NCBI GenBank assembly: GCA_027315115.1
Contig: DAHUYQ010000064.1
Span: forward strand, 29,069 to 93,068
DNA: 64,000 nt
Direction of reading: 5' to 3'
Source of the DNA: Solirubrobacterales bacterium
GTDB lineage: Bacteria; Actinomycetota; Thermoleophilia; Solirubrobacterales; Solirubrobacteraceae
The position numbers and the translations under genes are program-made. Shown here one piece after another: positions 17,206 through 25,782 of this stretch (position 1 is its first letter; every line of letters begins with the position of its first letter). Under the pieces are notes generated by a model that searched no databases, was not told where the DNA came from, and saw only the letters and a list, made by a program, of their open reading frames with translations.

Positions 17206-18011
17206 CAATCGTTGTAGCCGCAGCGTCGCCCGACGGCATCGTGTTGGGGGCTGATAGCCGCACGACCCTCATCGATGGCCAGCGCCATCGAATCAGCACA
17301 GACGCTGCAGACAAGGTGTTCGATCTGGGGAACTTCGGCGTTGCGACGTACGGACAGGCGTTCGTCGGGGATCGCACCATCAATGGTCTGATGGATGAGT
17401 TCATCGCCACCACGGATGGAGATGATGCCTGTTCCGACGTAGAGGTCTTCACGCGCAAGCTTGCCGAGTTCTTCAACGAACGCTACGAGGCTGAGTACGG
17501 GCCAGATCATGCAGAGCCTGGGTGGCCGCTGGGCTTCATCGTGGCTGGATATGACGCCGTTGGTATTGGGCATGCCTGGGAGATAGGAATTCCCGGGCCT
17601 ACGGTCGGCCAGACGAACCTCAACACAGCTGAGCGTGGAGTCCTCTGGCGGGGCCAAGTGGATGTGATCAGCCGACTCATCAAGGGCGTCGACTGGTACG
17701 CGCTGAATGCTGCAGAAGTGGACTTCGATCAAGAAGTCGATACCGCGCTCGAACGACTGCAGTACGTTCTCTTGCTGCCCGTGACTCTGCAAGACGCTGT
17801 CGACATGACGTCGTTCCTCGTGCGGACAACAATTGACATGCAGCGCTTCAGCGACGGTACTCCGATACAGCCCGGGCTCATCCCGGGCTGCGGTGGCCGA
17901 ACGCAGATGCTTGCAGTAACGCGCTCGGGCGTGGAGTGGGTCAGCCGCCGATGGCTGACTGGCCCGAGCAGGCCTGGCTGGGCCGAGGGGGGTGCAGAGT
18001 TCGATGCCTAG
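17202..18011 (+). CDS. proteasome-beta-like Ntn hydrolase (solitary)
   Basis: A 269-residue protein starting Met-Thr-Ile-Val-Val. Its N-terminus aligns with 20S proteasome beta/HslV/Anbu subunits: Thr directly after the initiator Met, GIVLGADSRTT with Asp17 (counting Thr as 1), Lys37 in ADKVFDL at the Lys33 position, and GVATYGQAFVGD at the conserved Gly47 region. Met removal would expose the catalytic Thr with no propeptide. The family is N-terminal-nucleophile peptidases. No alpha subunit, ATPase or Pup gene is adjacent, so assembly and substrates are unknown. GTG start with a strong GAGGAGG site about 8 bases upstream. Lower GC than its flanks suggests acquisition. Confidence 0.75.
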   Translation: MTIVVAAASPDGIVLGADSRTTLIDGQRHRISTDAADKVFDLGNFGVATYGQAFVGDRTINGLMDEFIATTDGDDACSDVEVFTRKLAEFFNERYEAEYGPDHAEPGWPLGFIVAGYDAVGIGHAWEIGIPGPTVGQTNLNTAERGVLWRGQVDVISRLIKGVDWYALNAAEVDFDQEVDTALERLQYVLLLPVTLQDAVDMTSFLVRTTIDMQRFSDGTPIQPGLIPGCGGRTQMLAVTRSGVEWVSRRWLTGPSRPGWAEGGAEFDA

Positions 18012-18022
18012 CTGGCTAGCCC

Positions 18023-18190
18023 TCAGCCTGCAGCGAGATTGCCCTCGCGCAGCTGCTTAGAGCGCTCCAGCGTATACGTGTTTTGCTCGGCGTCCTTGGC
18101 AGTGGTCCTTGGGACCACAAGCGGAGCCGGCTTTTGTGGCGCGGCCGGCGCCTTGTGCTCGCCGGCTGCCGCTAGCTTAGGCCTTGTCAT
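18023..18190 (-). CDS. small Ala/Pro-rich protein of unknown function
   Basis: A 55-residue reading (start ATG 18190; ATG 18208 and 18220 are alternatives) that is Ala/Pro/Lys-rich in its first half, with TYTLERSKQLREGNLAAG at the end. It is convergent with the Ntn hydrolase, 11 bases from its stop. No domain recognised. The ATG at 18190 has GGAG only two bases upstream, so support for the start is weak. It may be a real small accessory protein or a chance frame. Confidence 0.35.
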   Translation of the reverse strand: MTRPKLAAAGEHKAPAAPQKPAPLVVPRTTAKDAEQNTYTLERSKQLREGNLAAG

Positions 18191-18220
18191 AGCTCCATTC
18201 CCTTGCATGCGTAGGGGCAT

Positions 18221-18583
18221 TCTCTATCGGTGTGTTAATCGCCTTGATTGACCGGGCTCTGGAGTTCTGTTCGCGACGCCGGCCAAATTGCCTGCGTATC
18301 GATGGTATACCCGCACGTCCAGCGCGCCACTCGAGTGCTGACGGTCAACTGACTCTGTACGAAGGTGCTCAACATTTGTCTCCGACCGCAGCGCGGCCGT
18401 ATGCCAGCAAAGCATTTCATGTCGGGCGGCCGACTGTGGCGCCCAACTGTGTACTAATCATTACATACGACTCGCAACAATACCATAGTATCTATCTGGA
18501 GAGGGCCGCTCCCGCAGTTGGGGCCTCAAAGCAAGCAACAAATAGCACGATCAAAGCTGGCCATGATAGAAAATATCTATCAA
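18221..18583. other. gene-free lower-GC stretch
   Basis: About 360 bases, clearly more AT-rich than the rest of the window (runs such as AAAATATCTATCAATCAAG near 18570). No convincing gene, RNA gene or transposon end was seen; the open frames crossing it have no protein-like features. It may be decayed mobile DNA at the edge of the 17-18.6 kb accessory segment. Confidence 0.5.
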
Positions 18584-21004
18584 TCAAGCAATCATGCGCT
18601 CTAGCAGCATCCTCGCCCCCGCCTTGGAGAGCGGCTCGTTGAGGTTGCCGCACTTCGGCGACTGCACGCAGGAGGGACAGCCCTTGCCGCACTTGCAGCC
18701 GGCGATCAGGCGGTGGGCGTCCCGGCAGAGCTCCTCGAAGCGCGAGAAGGCGGTTCTGGCGATGCCGACGCCGCCGGGGTGGCCGTCGTAGATGAAGATG
18801 ACCGGGCCGTTGGTCTGCGGGTGCAGGTTGGTGGAGAGGCCGCCGATGTCCCAGCGGTCGCACATCGCGATCAGCGGCAGCACCGCGATCTGGGCGTGCT
18901 CGGTGGCGTGCAGCGCGCCCAGCAGCGCCTCCAGCGGGATGCCGGGCTCGCCGGTAGCGCCGGGCGCGCCGGGATCGCCGAGGGCGGGGAGACCGCCGAG
19001 GGCGGGGCGGGGCTCGAACCAGAGCGCCTGCGTGGAGAAGGTGGTTTCGGGCAGGTCGAGCGCGACCAGGTCGATCTGGGAGTGGTCGCTGATCCGCTTG
19101 CGCTGGTAGGCGATCACCGTCTCGGAAACCGACACATCGCCGAAGGAGACGGTGACGCCGAGCGCGGTGCGGCGGTCGAGCAGCCGCTCGATCGTGGTGT
19201 CCGTCTCGACCTTCGGCTGGGTGTACCAGTCGCCCGCGAACGCCCGCACCAGCGCCTGGCGGCGCTGCAGATCCAGCTCCTGCACTTCGTAGGCGCTGCC
19301 GAGGTGCAGGTAGATGGCGCCCTGGTGGACGGTGGAGTGGGCGCGGGCCGCCTCGGCGGTGCCGAGCAGCTCGCCCGAGTCCACCTCCACGATCGCGAAG
19401 CGCTCCGCGGATGCCGAGCGCAGCGAGACCTCCCCGGCGGGGTAGGAGCCCGGGCGCCTTGGCACGTAGCTGACGGGCGGCAGGGCGGCCGCACTCGGCT
19501 CGGCGGCCCCGCCTGGGGAGGCCGCCCGCGCCTGGCGACGGCGCAGCGTCCCGCTGCCGACGAGCACCTCCGCGTAGGCCTCCCAGCGGGGGCCGAGGAT
19601 CTCGGCGTCGGACGCGTCGAGCGGGCCCTCGTGCGCGGCGCAGAGCAGGTGGGAGAGATGGATCTGGAGGTTCTCGTGGTCGAGGATCGCCGCCTCGACG
19701 GGTCGCTCCAGGAAGTCGTCGGGGTGGGCGCAGAAGAACTGGTCGAGCGCGTCCTCGCCGGCGATGTAGACGGCCAGCCCCTCGCCGCGGCGGCCCGCCC
19801 TGCCCCACATCTGCTTCAGCGATGCGACGGTGCCGGGGAAGGTCACCACGATCGCCGCATCCAGCTTGCCGATGTCGATCCCGAGCTCCAGCGCGTCCGT
19901 GGTGATCACGGCCCGCAGCTCACCGCTGAGAAGACGCGCCTCCAGCTCGCGGCGCTGCTGGGCGGTGTAGCCGGCGCGGTAGGGCGCGACGAGCTGTGCC
20001 AGCTCCGGGTCCTTGGCCTTCAGCCGCTCTCTCGTGATCTTCGTCAAAAGCTCCACCCCGCGCCGGGAGCGCACGAAGCAGATCGTGCGGGCGCCGCTCA
20101 GCACCAGCTTGCCGAGCATCTCCGCTCCCTCCGCCGCCGCGGGCAGCCTGCTGCCCTGCCGCTCGTCGATCAGCGGCGGGTTCCACATCGCGATCTGGCG
20201 CGCGGGGGTGGGGGCGCCGTCCCGATCGATCAGCGCGAAGTCGTCCAGGCCGGTGAGCCGCTGCGCCAGCTCGACCGGGTTGGCGATCGTCGCGGAGGTG
20301 AGCAGGAAGCGTGGGTTGGTGCCGTACGCGGCCGCGATCCTGCGCAGGCGCCGCAGCACGTTGGCCACGTGGGAGCCGAACACGCCGCGGTAGACGTGCG
20401 CCTCGTCGATCACCACCACCGCGAGGTTCGCGAACAGGTCCGCCCACTTCTGGTGGTGAGGCAGGATGCCAACGTGCAGCATGTCGGGGTTGGTGAGCAC
20501 GACGTTGGCTTTGCGCCTGATCTCGCCGCGCGCCTCCCTGGGCGTGTCGCCGTCGTAGATCGCGGGCCGGATGCGCGCCGGCATCCCGAACGCGTTCAGC
20601 GCACGGGCCTGGTCCTGGGCGAGCGCCTTGGTTGGATAGAGATAGAGAGCGCGCGCCCGCGCGTCCCGGCAGAGCACCTCGATCGTCGGCAGGTTGAAGC
20701 ACATCGACTTGCCCGACGCGGTTCCGGTCGTGACGATCGTCGGGCCTTGCCACGCCGCCTCCAGCGCCTGCGCCTGATGGGAGTAGAGCTGATCGATGCC
20801 GAGCCGGGCAAGCGCCGCGCGGAGCTCCTTATGCAGGTACTCGGGCGTCGCCTGGTGCTTCGCCTCGGCCTGAGGGCTGCGGGGCTCGGCGACCAGGCGC
20901 CCGTCCTCTCGCCCTTCGGCGAGGATCTGCTGCCAGCTCTCTCTCGGCGATCCGCCGGTCGACGGCTCGGGTGAGGAGGGCGCGCTGCCTTGCTGCGTAG
21001 CCAC
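18584..21004 (-). CDS. DEAD/DEAH-box helicase with DUF1998 zinc domain (MrfA/YprA-like)
   Basis: Superfamily-2 helicase of the MrfA type, known in Bacillus for repair of mitomycin-type DNA damage. The 806-residue product has motif I GTASGKS near 100, motif II DEAH near 200, SAT motif III (LLTSATIA), motif VI MWGRAGRRG near 405, and a C-terminal DUF1998 region whose tetracysteine (GCKCGKGCPSC...KCGN) lies in the last 50 residues. GTG at 21004 is preferred: the frame upstream overlaps the divergent HAD gene and looks non-coding. Only 23 bases separate the two divergent starts. Confidence 0.9.
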   Translation of the reverse strand: MATQQGSAPSSPEPSTGGSPRESWQQILAEGREDGRLVAEPRSPQAEAKHQATPEYLHKELRAALARLGIDQLYSHQAQALEAAWQGPTIVTTGTASGKSMCFNLPTIEVLCRDARARALYLYPTKALAQDQARALNAFGMPARIRPAIYDGDTPREARGEIRRKANVVLTNPDMLHVGILPHHQKWADLFANLAVVVIDEAHVYRGVFGSHVANVLRRLRRIAAAYGTNPRFLLTSATIANPVELAQRLTGLDDFALIDRDGAPTPARQIAMWNPPLIDERQGSRLPAAAEGAEMLGKLVLSGARTICFVRSRRGVELLTKITRERLKAKDPELAQLVAPYRAGYTAQQRRELEARLLSGELRAVITTDALELGIDIGKLDAAIVVTFPGTVASLKQMWGRAGRRGEGLAVYIAGEDALDQFFCAHPDDFLERPVEAAILDHENLQIHLSHLLCAAHEGPLDASDAEILGPRWEAYAEVLVGSGTLRRRQARAASPGGAAEPSAAALPPVSYVPRRPGSYPAGEVSLRSASAERFAIVEVDSGELLGTAEAARAHSTVHQGAIYLHLGSAYEVQELDLQRRQALVRAFAGDWYTQPKVETDTTIERLLDRRTALGVTVSFGDVSVSETVIAYQRKRISDHSQIDLVALDLPETTFSTQALWFEPRPALGGLPALGDPGAPGATGEPGIPLEALLGALHATEHAQIAVLPLIAMCDRWDIGGLSTNLHPQTNGPVIFIYDGHPGGVGIARTAFSRFEELCRDAHRLIAGCKCGKGCPSCVQSPKCGNLNEPLSKAGARMLLERMIA

Positions 21005-21027
21005 GGGTTGCGATAGTAGAGGCGGCC

Positions 21028-21843
21028 ATGCCGATGCGCTGCCTCTACCTCGATCTCGACGGCACCCTGCTGGGAAGCGGCGCCTCGCTGCTGCACGACG
21101 GGGAGGGAGCGGTGAGCATCGACGGGGTCCGCGCGCTGCAGGCATGCCTGCGCGCGGACGTCGAGGTGGTGCTGATGTCCGGCCGGCGGCGCGCGCAGGT
21201 TGCCGAGGACGCGCGCCTGATCGGGCAGAGCAGCTTCATCTACGAGGCCGGCTCCTGCGTCGTGCTGGACGGCGAAGAGCACTGGCTGACAGGAGACATG
21301 CTCCCGGGCGAGCTGAGCGTCTTTGCCCAGATCGAGCGCTCCGGCGCGCCCGCGCTGCTGCTGGATCTATATCCGGGGCGCCTGGAGTACCACGAGCCCT
21401 GGCATCTGGACCGCGACGCCTCCCATCTGTTCAGGGGGCTGGTGGACTCCAGCGAGGTGGACGCTGCTCTGGCGCGGCACGGCCACGGCAGCCTGCGGCT
21501 GGTCGACAACGGCGTCGTCAGCAGGCGCTCGCCCGCGCTCGCCAGGCTGCCGCACGTGCGCGGCTACCACCTCGTCGCGGGCAGCGCCTCCAAGGCGGGG
21601 GCGGTGGCGGCGCACGCGCGGATGCGCGGGTATGCGCGAGATGAGATCTTCGCGGTCGGCGACTCGCGGGAGGATCTCGCCTGCTCGGCGCACGTGGCCG
21701 TCTTCTGGCTGGTGGCAAACGCGCTGAAGCGCGACCCGAGCATGGCGCGGGCGATCGCGGGGATCGGCAACGTGAGGGTTGCCGAGGCGGCACATGGCGC
21801 CGGCGTCTACGAGGCTGTCGTCAGCACGCTTCTCGGCGGCTGA
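21028..21843 (+). CDS. HAD-superfamily (type IIB) phosphatase
   Basis: A 271-residue Cof-like HAD hydrolase. Motif I is LYLDLDGTLLG (Asp9 nucleophile, Asp11), motif II LMSGRRR near 49, the Lys of motif III in SASKAGAV near 185, and motif IV VGDSREDLACS near 210. The C2B-type cap suggests a sugar-phosphate or phosphoglycerate substrate (sucrose- or mannosyl-3-phosphoglycerate-phosphatase relatives), but the exact substrate cannot be read. Divergent from the MrfA-like helicase. Confidence 0.85.
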   Translation: MPMRCLYLDLDGTLLGSGASLLHDGEGAVSIDGVRALQACLRADVEVVLMSGRRRAQVAEDARLIGQSSFIYEAGSCVVLDGEEHWLTGDMLPGELSVFAQIERSGAPALLLDLYPGRLEYHEPWHLDRDASHLFRGLVDSSEVDAALARHGHGSLRLVDNGVVSRRSPALARLPHVRGYHLVAGSASKAGAVAAHARMRGYARDEIFAVGDSREDLACSAHVAVFWLVANALKRDPSMARAIAGIGNVRVAEAAHGAGVYEAVVSTLLGG

Positions 21844-21961
21844 GGGGGGCGGGCGCCGGCTGGGCCGCCGGGTGCGGTCCCGGAGCCGGGCCTGCGACCT
21901 CGCGGAGCCGGGCCCGCGGCCTCCTCGCGGTGCCGGGCCCAGGGCCCGCGCAGCGCGCGCC

Positions 21962-23053
21962 TCAGCGATCAGAGAGCGACCGCCACAGCCGCCGCCAGAA
22001 CCCCGGCTGTGGCCGCCGCCAGCGCGCCGGTGGCGGGACGGTCGCCCTGACGAGCGCCACCCAGTCGGCGAGCGGCAGCTCGCCGGAGATCAGCCGGCCG
22101 AGCGCGCTGGTCACCGGCGAGGGGACCCCCGCGCTCTCCAGCGTGCGGGCCAGCAGCGGCACCGACTCCAGCGCCTCGACCGCCTGGCCGATCCGGCCCG
22201 GTATCTCGGCCGCCGGCACGCCCTGGGCCAGCAGCTCGCCGGCACGCCGGTTGCGGCTCTCGCGCGCCAGCGCGGTGGCGACCAGGTCGCCGGTGCCTGC
22301 CAGCCCGATCATCGACTCCGGGCGCGCGCCCAGGCGCTCGGCGTAGCGCCAGACCTCCGCGAAGATGTGCCCGGCGGCGGCGCCGGCCGCATTAGGGCCC
22401 TGCGCTTCGGTCGCGCCCGTGGCAAGCGCGGCGGCGTTCTTGGCTGCGCCCGCGAGCTCCACTCCGACCGGGTCGTCGGAGACCTCGCAGACCACCCCGG
22501 CGCGGGTGAAGACCTGTGCCAGCTCGCGCGCGAGGCTCTCGCTGCGTGACGCCACGACCAGCCCGGCGCCGGAGCTGACCATCTCCTGCGCGTGCGCGGG
22601 ACCGCCGATGCACGCCACGCTGCGCCCCTCCAGCGCCGTGGCGAGCACCTCGGTCGGGGCCTGCCCGCTCGGCGGCACCAGGCCCTTGGCGACCGACACC
22701 ACCGCCGTGCGCCTGCCGAGCCCCGAGCGTAGTGTCCGCAGTACGTTGGCGATCTCCTTGGACGGCACAGCCAGAAACACGTAGTCGGCTCTGGCGACCC
22801 CGGCGGCCATCGGCTCTATGCGAAGCTGCGCCGGCAGCTCCACGCCCGGCAGGTAGACGGAGTTCTCGCGCTGGGCCTCGAGCGCCGACGCCTGCTCGGG
22901 GGTGCGCGCCTGCAGCGTGCTGCGCAGACCTCCACGCGAGAGCAGCACCGCCAGCGCAGTTCCGAAAGAGCCCGCGCCGATCACCGTCGCGCGCGGCGCT
23001 CCTGGGGTTGGCAGCGAGCGTGCACGCGAGAGGGTAGGCTCAAGATCGGGCAT
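21962..23053 (-). CDS. gpsA: NAD(P)-dependent glycerol-3-phosphate dehydrogenase
   Basis: Reduces dihydroxyacetone phosphate to sn-glycerol-3-phosphate for phospholipid synthesis. The 363-residue product has the Rossmann motif VIGAGSFGTALA near 24-35, LAVPSKE, VSVAKGL, CIGGPAHAQE (GP-x-x-A motif) and the C-terminal domain with the catalytic Lys in GAAKNAAALA near 200 and AGTGDLVAT. ATG 23053 is chosen; the frame extends far upstream but there overlaps the divergent oxidase gene. The C-terminus has a basic Arg/Trp-rich extension of about 20 residues. Confidence 0.92.
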   Translation of the reverse strand: MPDLEPTLSRARSLPTPGAPRATVIGAGSFGTALAVLLSRGGLRSTLQARTPEQASALEAQRENSVYLPGVELPAQLRIEPMAAGVARADYVFLAVPSKEIANVLRTLRSGLGRRTAVVSVAKGLVPPSGQAPTEVLATALEGRSVACIGGPAHAQEMVSSGAGLVVASRSESLARELAQVFTRAGVVCEVSDDPVGVELAGAAKNAAALATGATEAQGPNAAGAAAGHIFAEVWRYAERLGARPESMIGLAGTGDLVATALARESRNRRAGELLAQGVPAAEIPGRIGQAVEALESVPLLARTLESAGVPSPVTSALGRLISGELPLADWVALVRATVPPPARWRRPQPGFWRRLWRSLSDR

Positions 23054-23080
23054 TCGCTGAGCGAGCCTAGCGATCAACGC

Positions 23081-24517
23081 ATGCAGAAGACGGGTCCAAC
23101 CGCAGGCGCCCACTCGTGGCGCAACTGGGCAGGCGATCAGCGCTGCCGGCCGGCGGATGTGCAGATGCCGCGCAGCGTCGAGGAGATCGCGGCCGCGGTG
23201 ACGCGCGCGTCGAGTGCCGGGATGCCGGTGCGGGTCGCCGGCTCCGGGCACTCCTTCAGCGACATCGCCTGCACCGACGGGATGCAGCTTCGGCTCGGCG
23301 GCCTCTCGCAGGTGCTGGACGTCGACCGGGAGTCGGGCCTGGTGCGCGTGCAGGCTGGCATCACGATCCGCGAGCTCAACCAGCGCGTGGCCGAGCATGG
23401 GTTGGCGCTGGAAAACCTCGGCGACATCGACGCGCAGACGATCGCGGGCGCGATCTCCACAGCCACGCACGGCACCGGGGCGCGCCTCGCCAACATCCCC
23501 TCCCAGGTGCAGGAGATCACGCTCGTGCTCGCGGACGGCTCCACGCTGACCTGCTCGGCCCGGAGCGACCCGGAGACGTTTCGCGCGGCGCGCGTGAGCC
23601 TCGGCGCGCTGGGGGTGATCGCGGAGGTGACGCTGCGCTGCGTGCCGGCCTTCTGCCTGCGCGGCGTGGACGGCTCGGCCCCGCTGGAGCAGACGCTGCA
23701 GAGCTTCGAGGAGCTCTCGCTCGCCAACGACCATTTCGAATTCTACGTCTTCCCCTACGCGCAGACGGCTCTCACGCGCATCAACAACCGCACCGAGGAG
23801 CCGGCGAGTCCGCCCAGCCGCCTGAGCGAGTACGTCAACGACGTGCTGCTCGTCAACAAGGCGTTCGGCATGCTCTGCGGGCTCGGCAGGGCGGCGCCTT
23901 CGCAGATCCCGCCGATCAACCGGCTGGTCACCAAGCTCGCCGGAGGACGCGTGCGCGTGGACCGCTCGGACCGCGTGTTCGCGACCCCGCGCCTGGTGCG
24001 GTTCACCGAGATGGAGTACGCGCTGCCGCGCGGCAATGTCCCCGAGGCGGTGAGGCGCGTGCTGGCGATGGTGGAGCGCGAGCGTCTGCCGGTGCCCTTC
24101 CCGATCGAGGTCCGCTCGGTCGCGAGCGACGATGCCTTCATATCCACGGCCGCCGGGCGGGACAGCGGCTTCGTCGCGGTTCACATGTTCGAAGGGATGG
24201 CCTTCGAGACCTACTTCCGGGCGGTGGAGGCGATCATGGACGAGCTGGAGGGACGGCCGCACTGGGGCAAGCGGCACTTCCAGAGCGCCGCGACCCTGCG
24301 CGGGCGCTACCCGGACTGGGACCGCTTCCAGGCGGTGCGCGCGCGCCTGGACCCGCAGGGCCTGTTCTCCAACGCCTGGACCGACAGGGTGCTCGGGCCT
24401 GTGGTCGCCCGGCTGGCGGCATCCGAGCCGGCCGGCGCCGGGCCGACAGAGACATCCGGCCCGTCCGACGCCGCGCCGGCACCCGGGCCGTCCGAGACAT
24501 CCGGGCCGGCCGCATGA
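23081..24517 (+). CDS. FAD-linked sugar-lactone oxidase (D-arabinono-1,4-lactone oxidase family)
   Basis: A 478-residue flavoprotein of the vanillyl-alcohol/gulonolactone oxidase group. The PCMH-type FAD domain is in the first 190 residues, with VRVAGSGHSFSDIACTDG providing the His typical of covalent FAD attachment. The ALO domain follows, with HWGKRHF near 390 and a final RLDPQGLFSNAW segment. Likely oxidises a sugar lactone or alditol; the substrate is uncertain. The C-terminal 30 residues are a Ser/Gly/Pro/Ala repeat. Its stop overlaps the next gene's start (ATGA), so the two are probably cotranslated. Confidence 0.88.
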   Translation: MQKTGPTAGAHSWRNWAGDQRCRPADVQMPRSVEEIAAAVTRASSAGMPVRVAGSGHSFSDIACTDGMQLRLGGLSQVLDVDRESGLVRVQAGITIRELNQRVAEHGLALENLGDIDAQTIAGAISTATHGTGARLANIPSQVQEITLVLADGSTLTCSARSDPETFRAARVSLGALGVIAEVTLRCVPAFCLRGVDGSAPLEQTLQSFEELSLANDHFEFYVFPYAQTALTRINNRTEEPASPPSRLSEYVNDVLLVNKAFGMLCGLGRAAPSQIPPINRLVTKLAGGRVRVDRSDRVFATPRLVRFTEMEYALPRGNVPEAVRRVLAMVERERLPVPFPIEVRSVASDDAFISTAAGRDSGFVAVHMFEGMAFETYFRAVEAIMDELEGRPHWGKRHFQSAATLRGRYPDWDRFQAVRARLDPQGLFSNAWTDRVLGPVVARLAASEPAGAGPTETSGPSDAAPAPGPSETSGPAA

Positions 24518-25779
24518 GCCTCGCCCCGCCGCAGCTCGGCGCCTCGGCGGCGGAGCAGCTCCAGCGGCTCGAACGCGCGACCGCCGGCCTGCAGCCACCG
24601 TTCGCGGTGCTCGACCTCGACGCGCTCTGGGCCAACGCCCAGAGCATGGAAGGCCGCGCCGGCGGCAAGCCCATCCGCCTGGCGAGCAAGTCGCTGCGCT
24701 GCCGTCCGCTGCAGGCGCAGGTGCTTGCCCGCGACGGGTTCGCGGGGACGCTCGCGTTCACGCTGCCGGAGGCGCTGTGGCTGGCGCAGGAGGGATTCGA
24801 CGACGTCCTGGTCGCCTATCCGAGCGTCGATGCAGGCGCGCTCGCCGAGCTCGCGCGCCTGACGCACGAGCGTTCCGAGGCGCGGGTCACGGTGATGGTG
24901 GACTGCATCGAGCACGTCGAGATGATCGAGGCCGCAAGCGCGGCCGCCGGCCTGGGCGCGGGCGCGGGCGCGACCGCGCGCGGGCGCCAGCCGGTGCGGG
25001 TCTGCATCGACATCGACGCCGGCTGGTGGGCGCTCGGCGGCAGGCTGAAGATCGGCGCCAAGCGCTCGCCGCTGCACACCGCCGCGCAGGCCCGCTCGCT
25101 CGCCGAGGCGATCGCGTCCAGGAGCGCGGTGCGGCTGGTCGGCCTGATGGCATACGAGGCGCAGATCGCCGGGCTCGGCGACGCGCCGCCGGGCAGGCCG
25201 CTGCGCGCGCTGGCGATCCGGGCGCTGCAGGCCCGCTCGGGGAAGGAGCTTGCACGCCGCCGCGCCGAGATCGTGGCGGCGGTGTCCGAGCTGGCGCCGC
25301 TTGAGATCGTCAACGGCGGCGGGACCGGCAGCCTCTCGGCGACCGCCTCGGAGCCCGCGATCACCGAGCTGGGCGCGGGCTCCGGGCTCTACGGACCGAC
25401 GCTCTTCGACGCCTACAGGGCCTTCGCACCGCAGCCCGCGGCGATGTTCGCGCTGCCGGTGGTGCGCAAGCCCACGACCGCGATCGCCACGGCGCTCGGC
25501 GGCGGCTACCTGGCCTCGGGGCCGGCGGACGCCGCGCGTCTGCCGCGGCCCTACCTGCCGAGCGGCCTGAAGCTGGACGGAATGGAGGGAGCGGGGGAGG
25601 TCCAGACGCCGCTGCTCGGCAGGGCCGCGCGCGGCCTGCACGTGGGCGATCGTGTCTGGCTTCGACACGCGAAGGCGGGAGAGCTGTGCGAGCGCTTCAA
25701 CGCGCTGCTGGCGATCGAAGGCGAGAAGGTGATCGACGAGCTGCCGACCTACAGGGGAGAGGGGCGCTGCTTTCTGTAG
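24514..25779 (+). CDS. PLP-dependent D-threonine aldolase / D-amino-acid deaminase-like protein
   Basis: A 421-residue alanine-racemase-fold (fold III) protein. The PLP lysine lies in IRLASKSLRC near 55, an IDIDAGWWALG segment near 165 and GGGTGS near 270 fit the N-terminal barrel, and a D-serine-dehydratase-like C-terminal domain carries the usual metal-site His (WLRHAKAGEL) and terminal Cys (GRCFL). Coupled by ATGA overlap to the lactone oxidase. This oxidase-aldolase pairing suggests a joint catabolic step, but no substrate can be inferred. Confidence 0.82.
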   Translation: MSLAPPQLGASAAEQLQRLERATAGLQPPFAVLDLDALWANAQSMEGRAGGKPIRLASKSLRCRPLQAQVLARDGFAGTLAFTLPEALWLAQEGFDDVLVAYPSVDAGALAELARLTHERSEARVTVMVDCIEHVEMIEAASAAAGLGAGAGATARGRQPVRVCIDIDAGWWALGGRLKIGAKRSPLHTAAQARSLAEAIASRSAVRLVGLMAYEAQIAGLGDAPPGRPLRALAIRALQARSGKELARRRAEIVAAVSELAPLEIVNGGGTGSLSATASEPAITELGAGSGLYGPTLFDAYRAFAPQPAAMFALPVVRKPTTAIATALGGGYLASGPADAARLPRPYLPSGLKLDGMEGAGEVQTPLLGRAARGLHVGDRVWLRHAKAGELCERFNALLAIEGEKVIDELPTYRGEGRCFL

Positions 25780-25782
25780 CGC

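Noticed and set aside
17000..18600. Insertion sequence or integrase-bearing island
   Set aside because: No transposase, integrase or target-site duplication was seen; only lower GC and inverted repeats, so a mobile element was not called.
18232..18642. 136-residue frame in the lower-GC stretch
   Set aside because: No ribosome binding site or protein family, and it runs into the helicase gene.
18713..20974. 753-residue frame opposite the helicase
   Set aside because: It mirrors the helicase gene, which has all helicase motifs; the reverse frame has none.
23054..24598. Frame extending gpsA upstream into 878 residues
   Set aside because: This part is antisense to the lactone oxidase gene and has no recognisable protein sequence.
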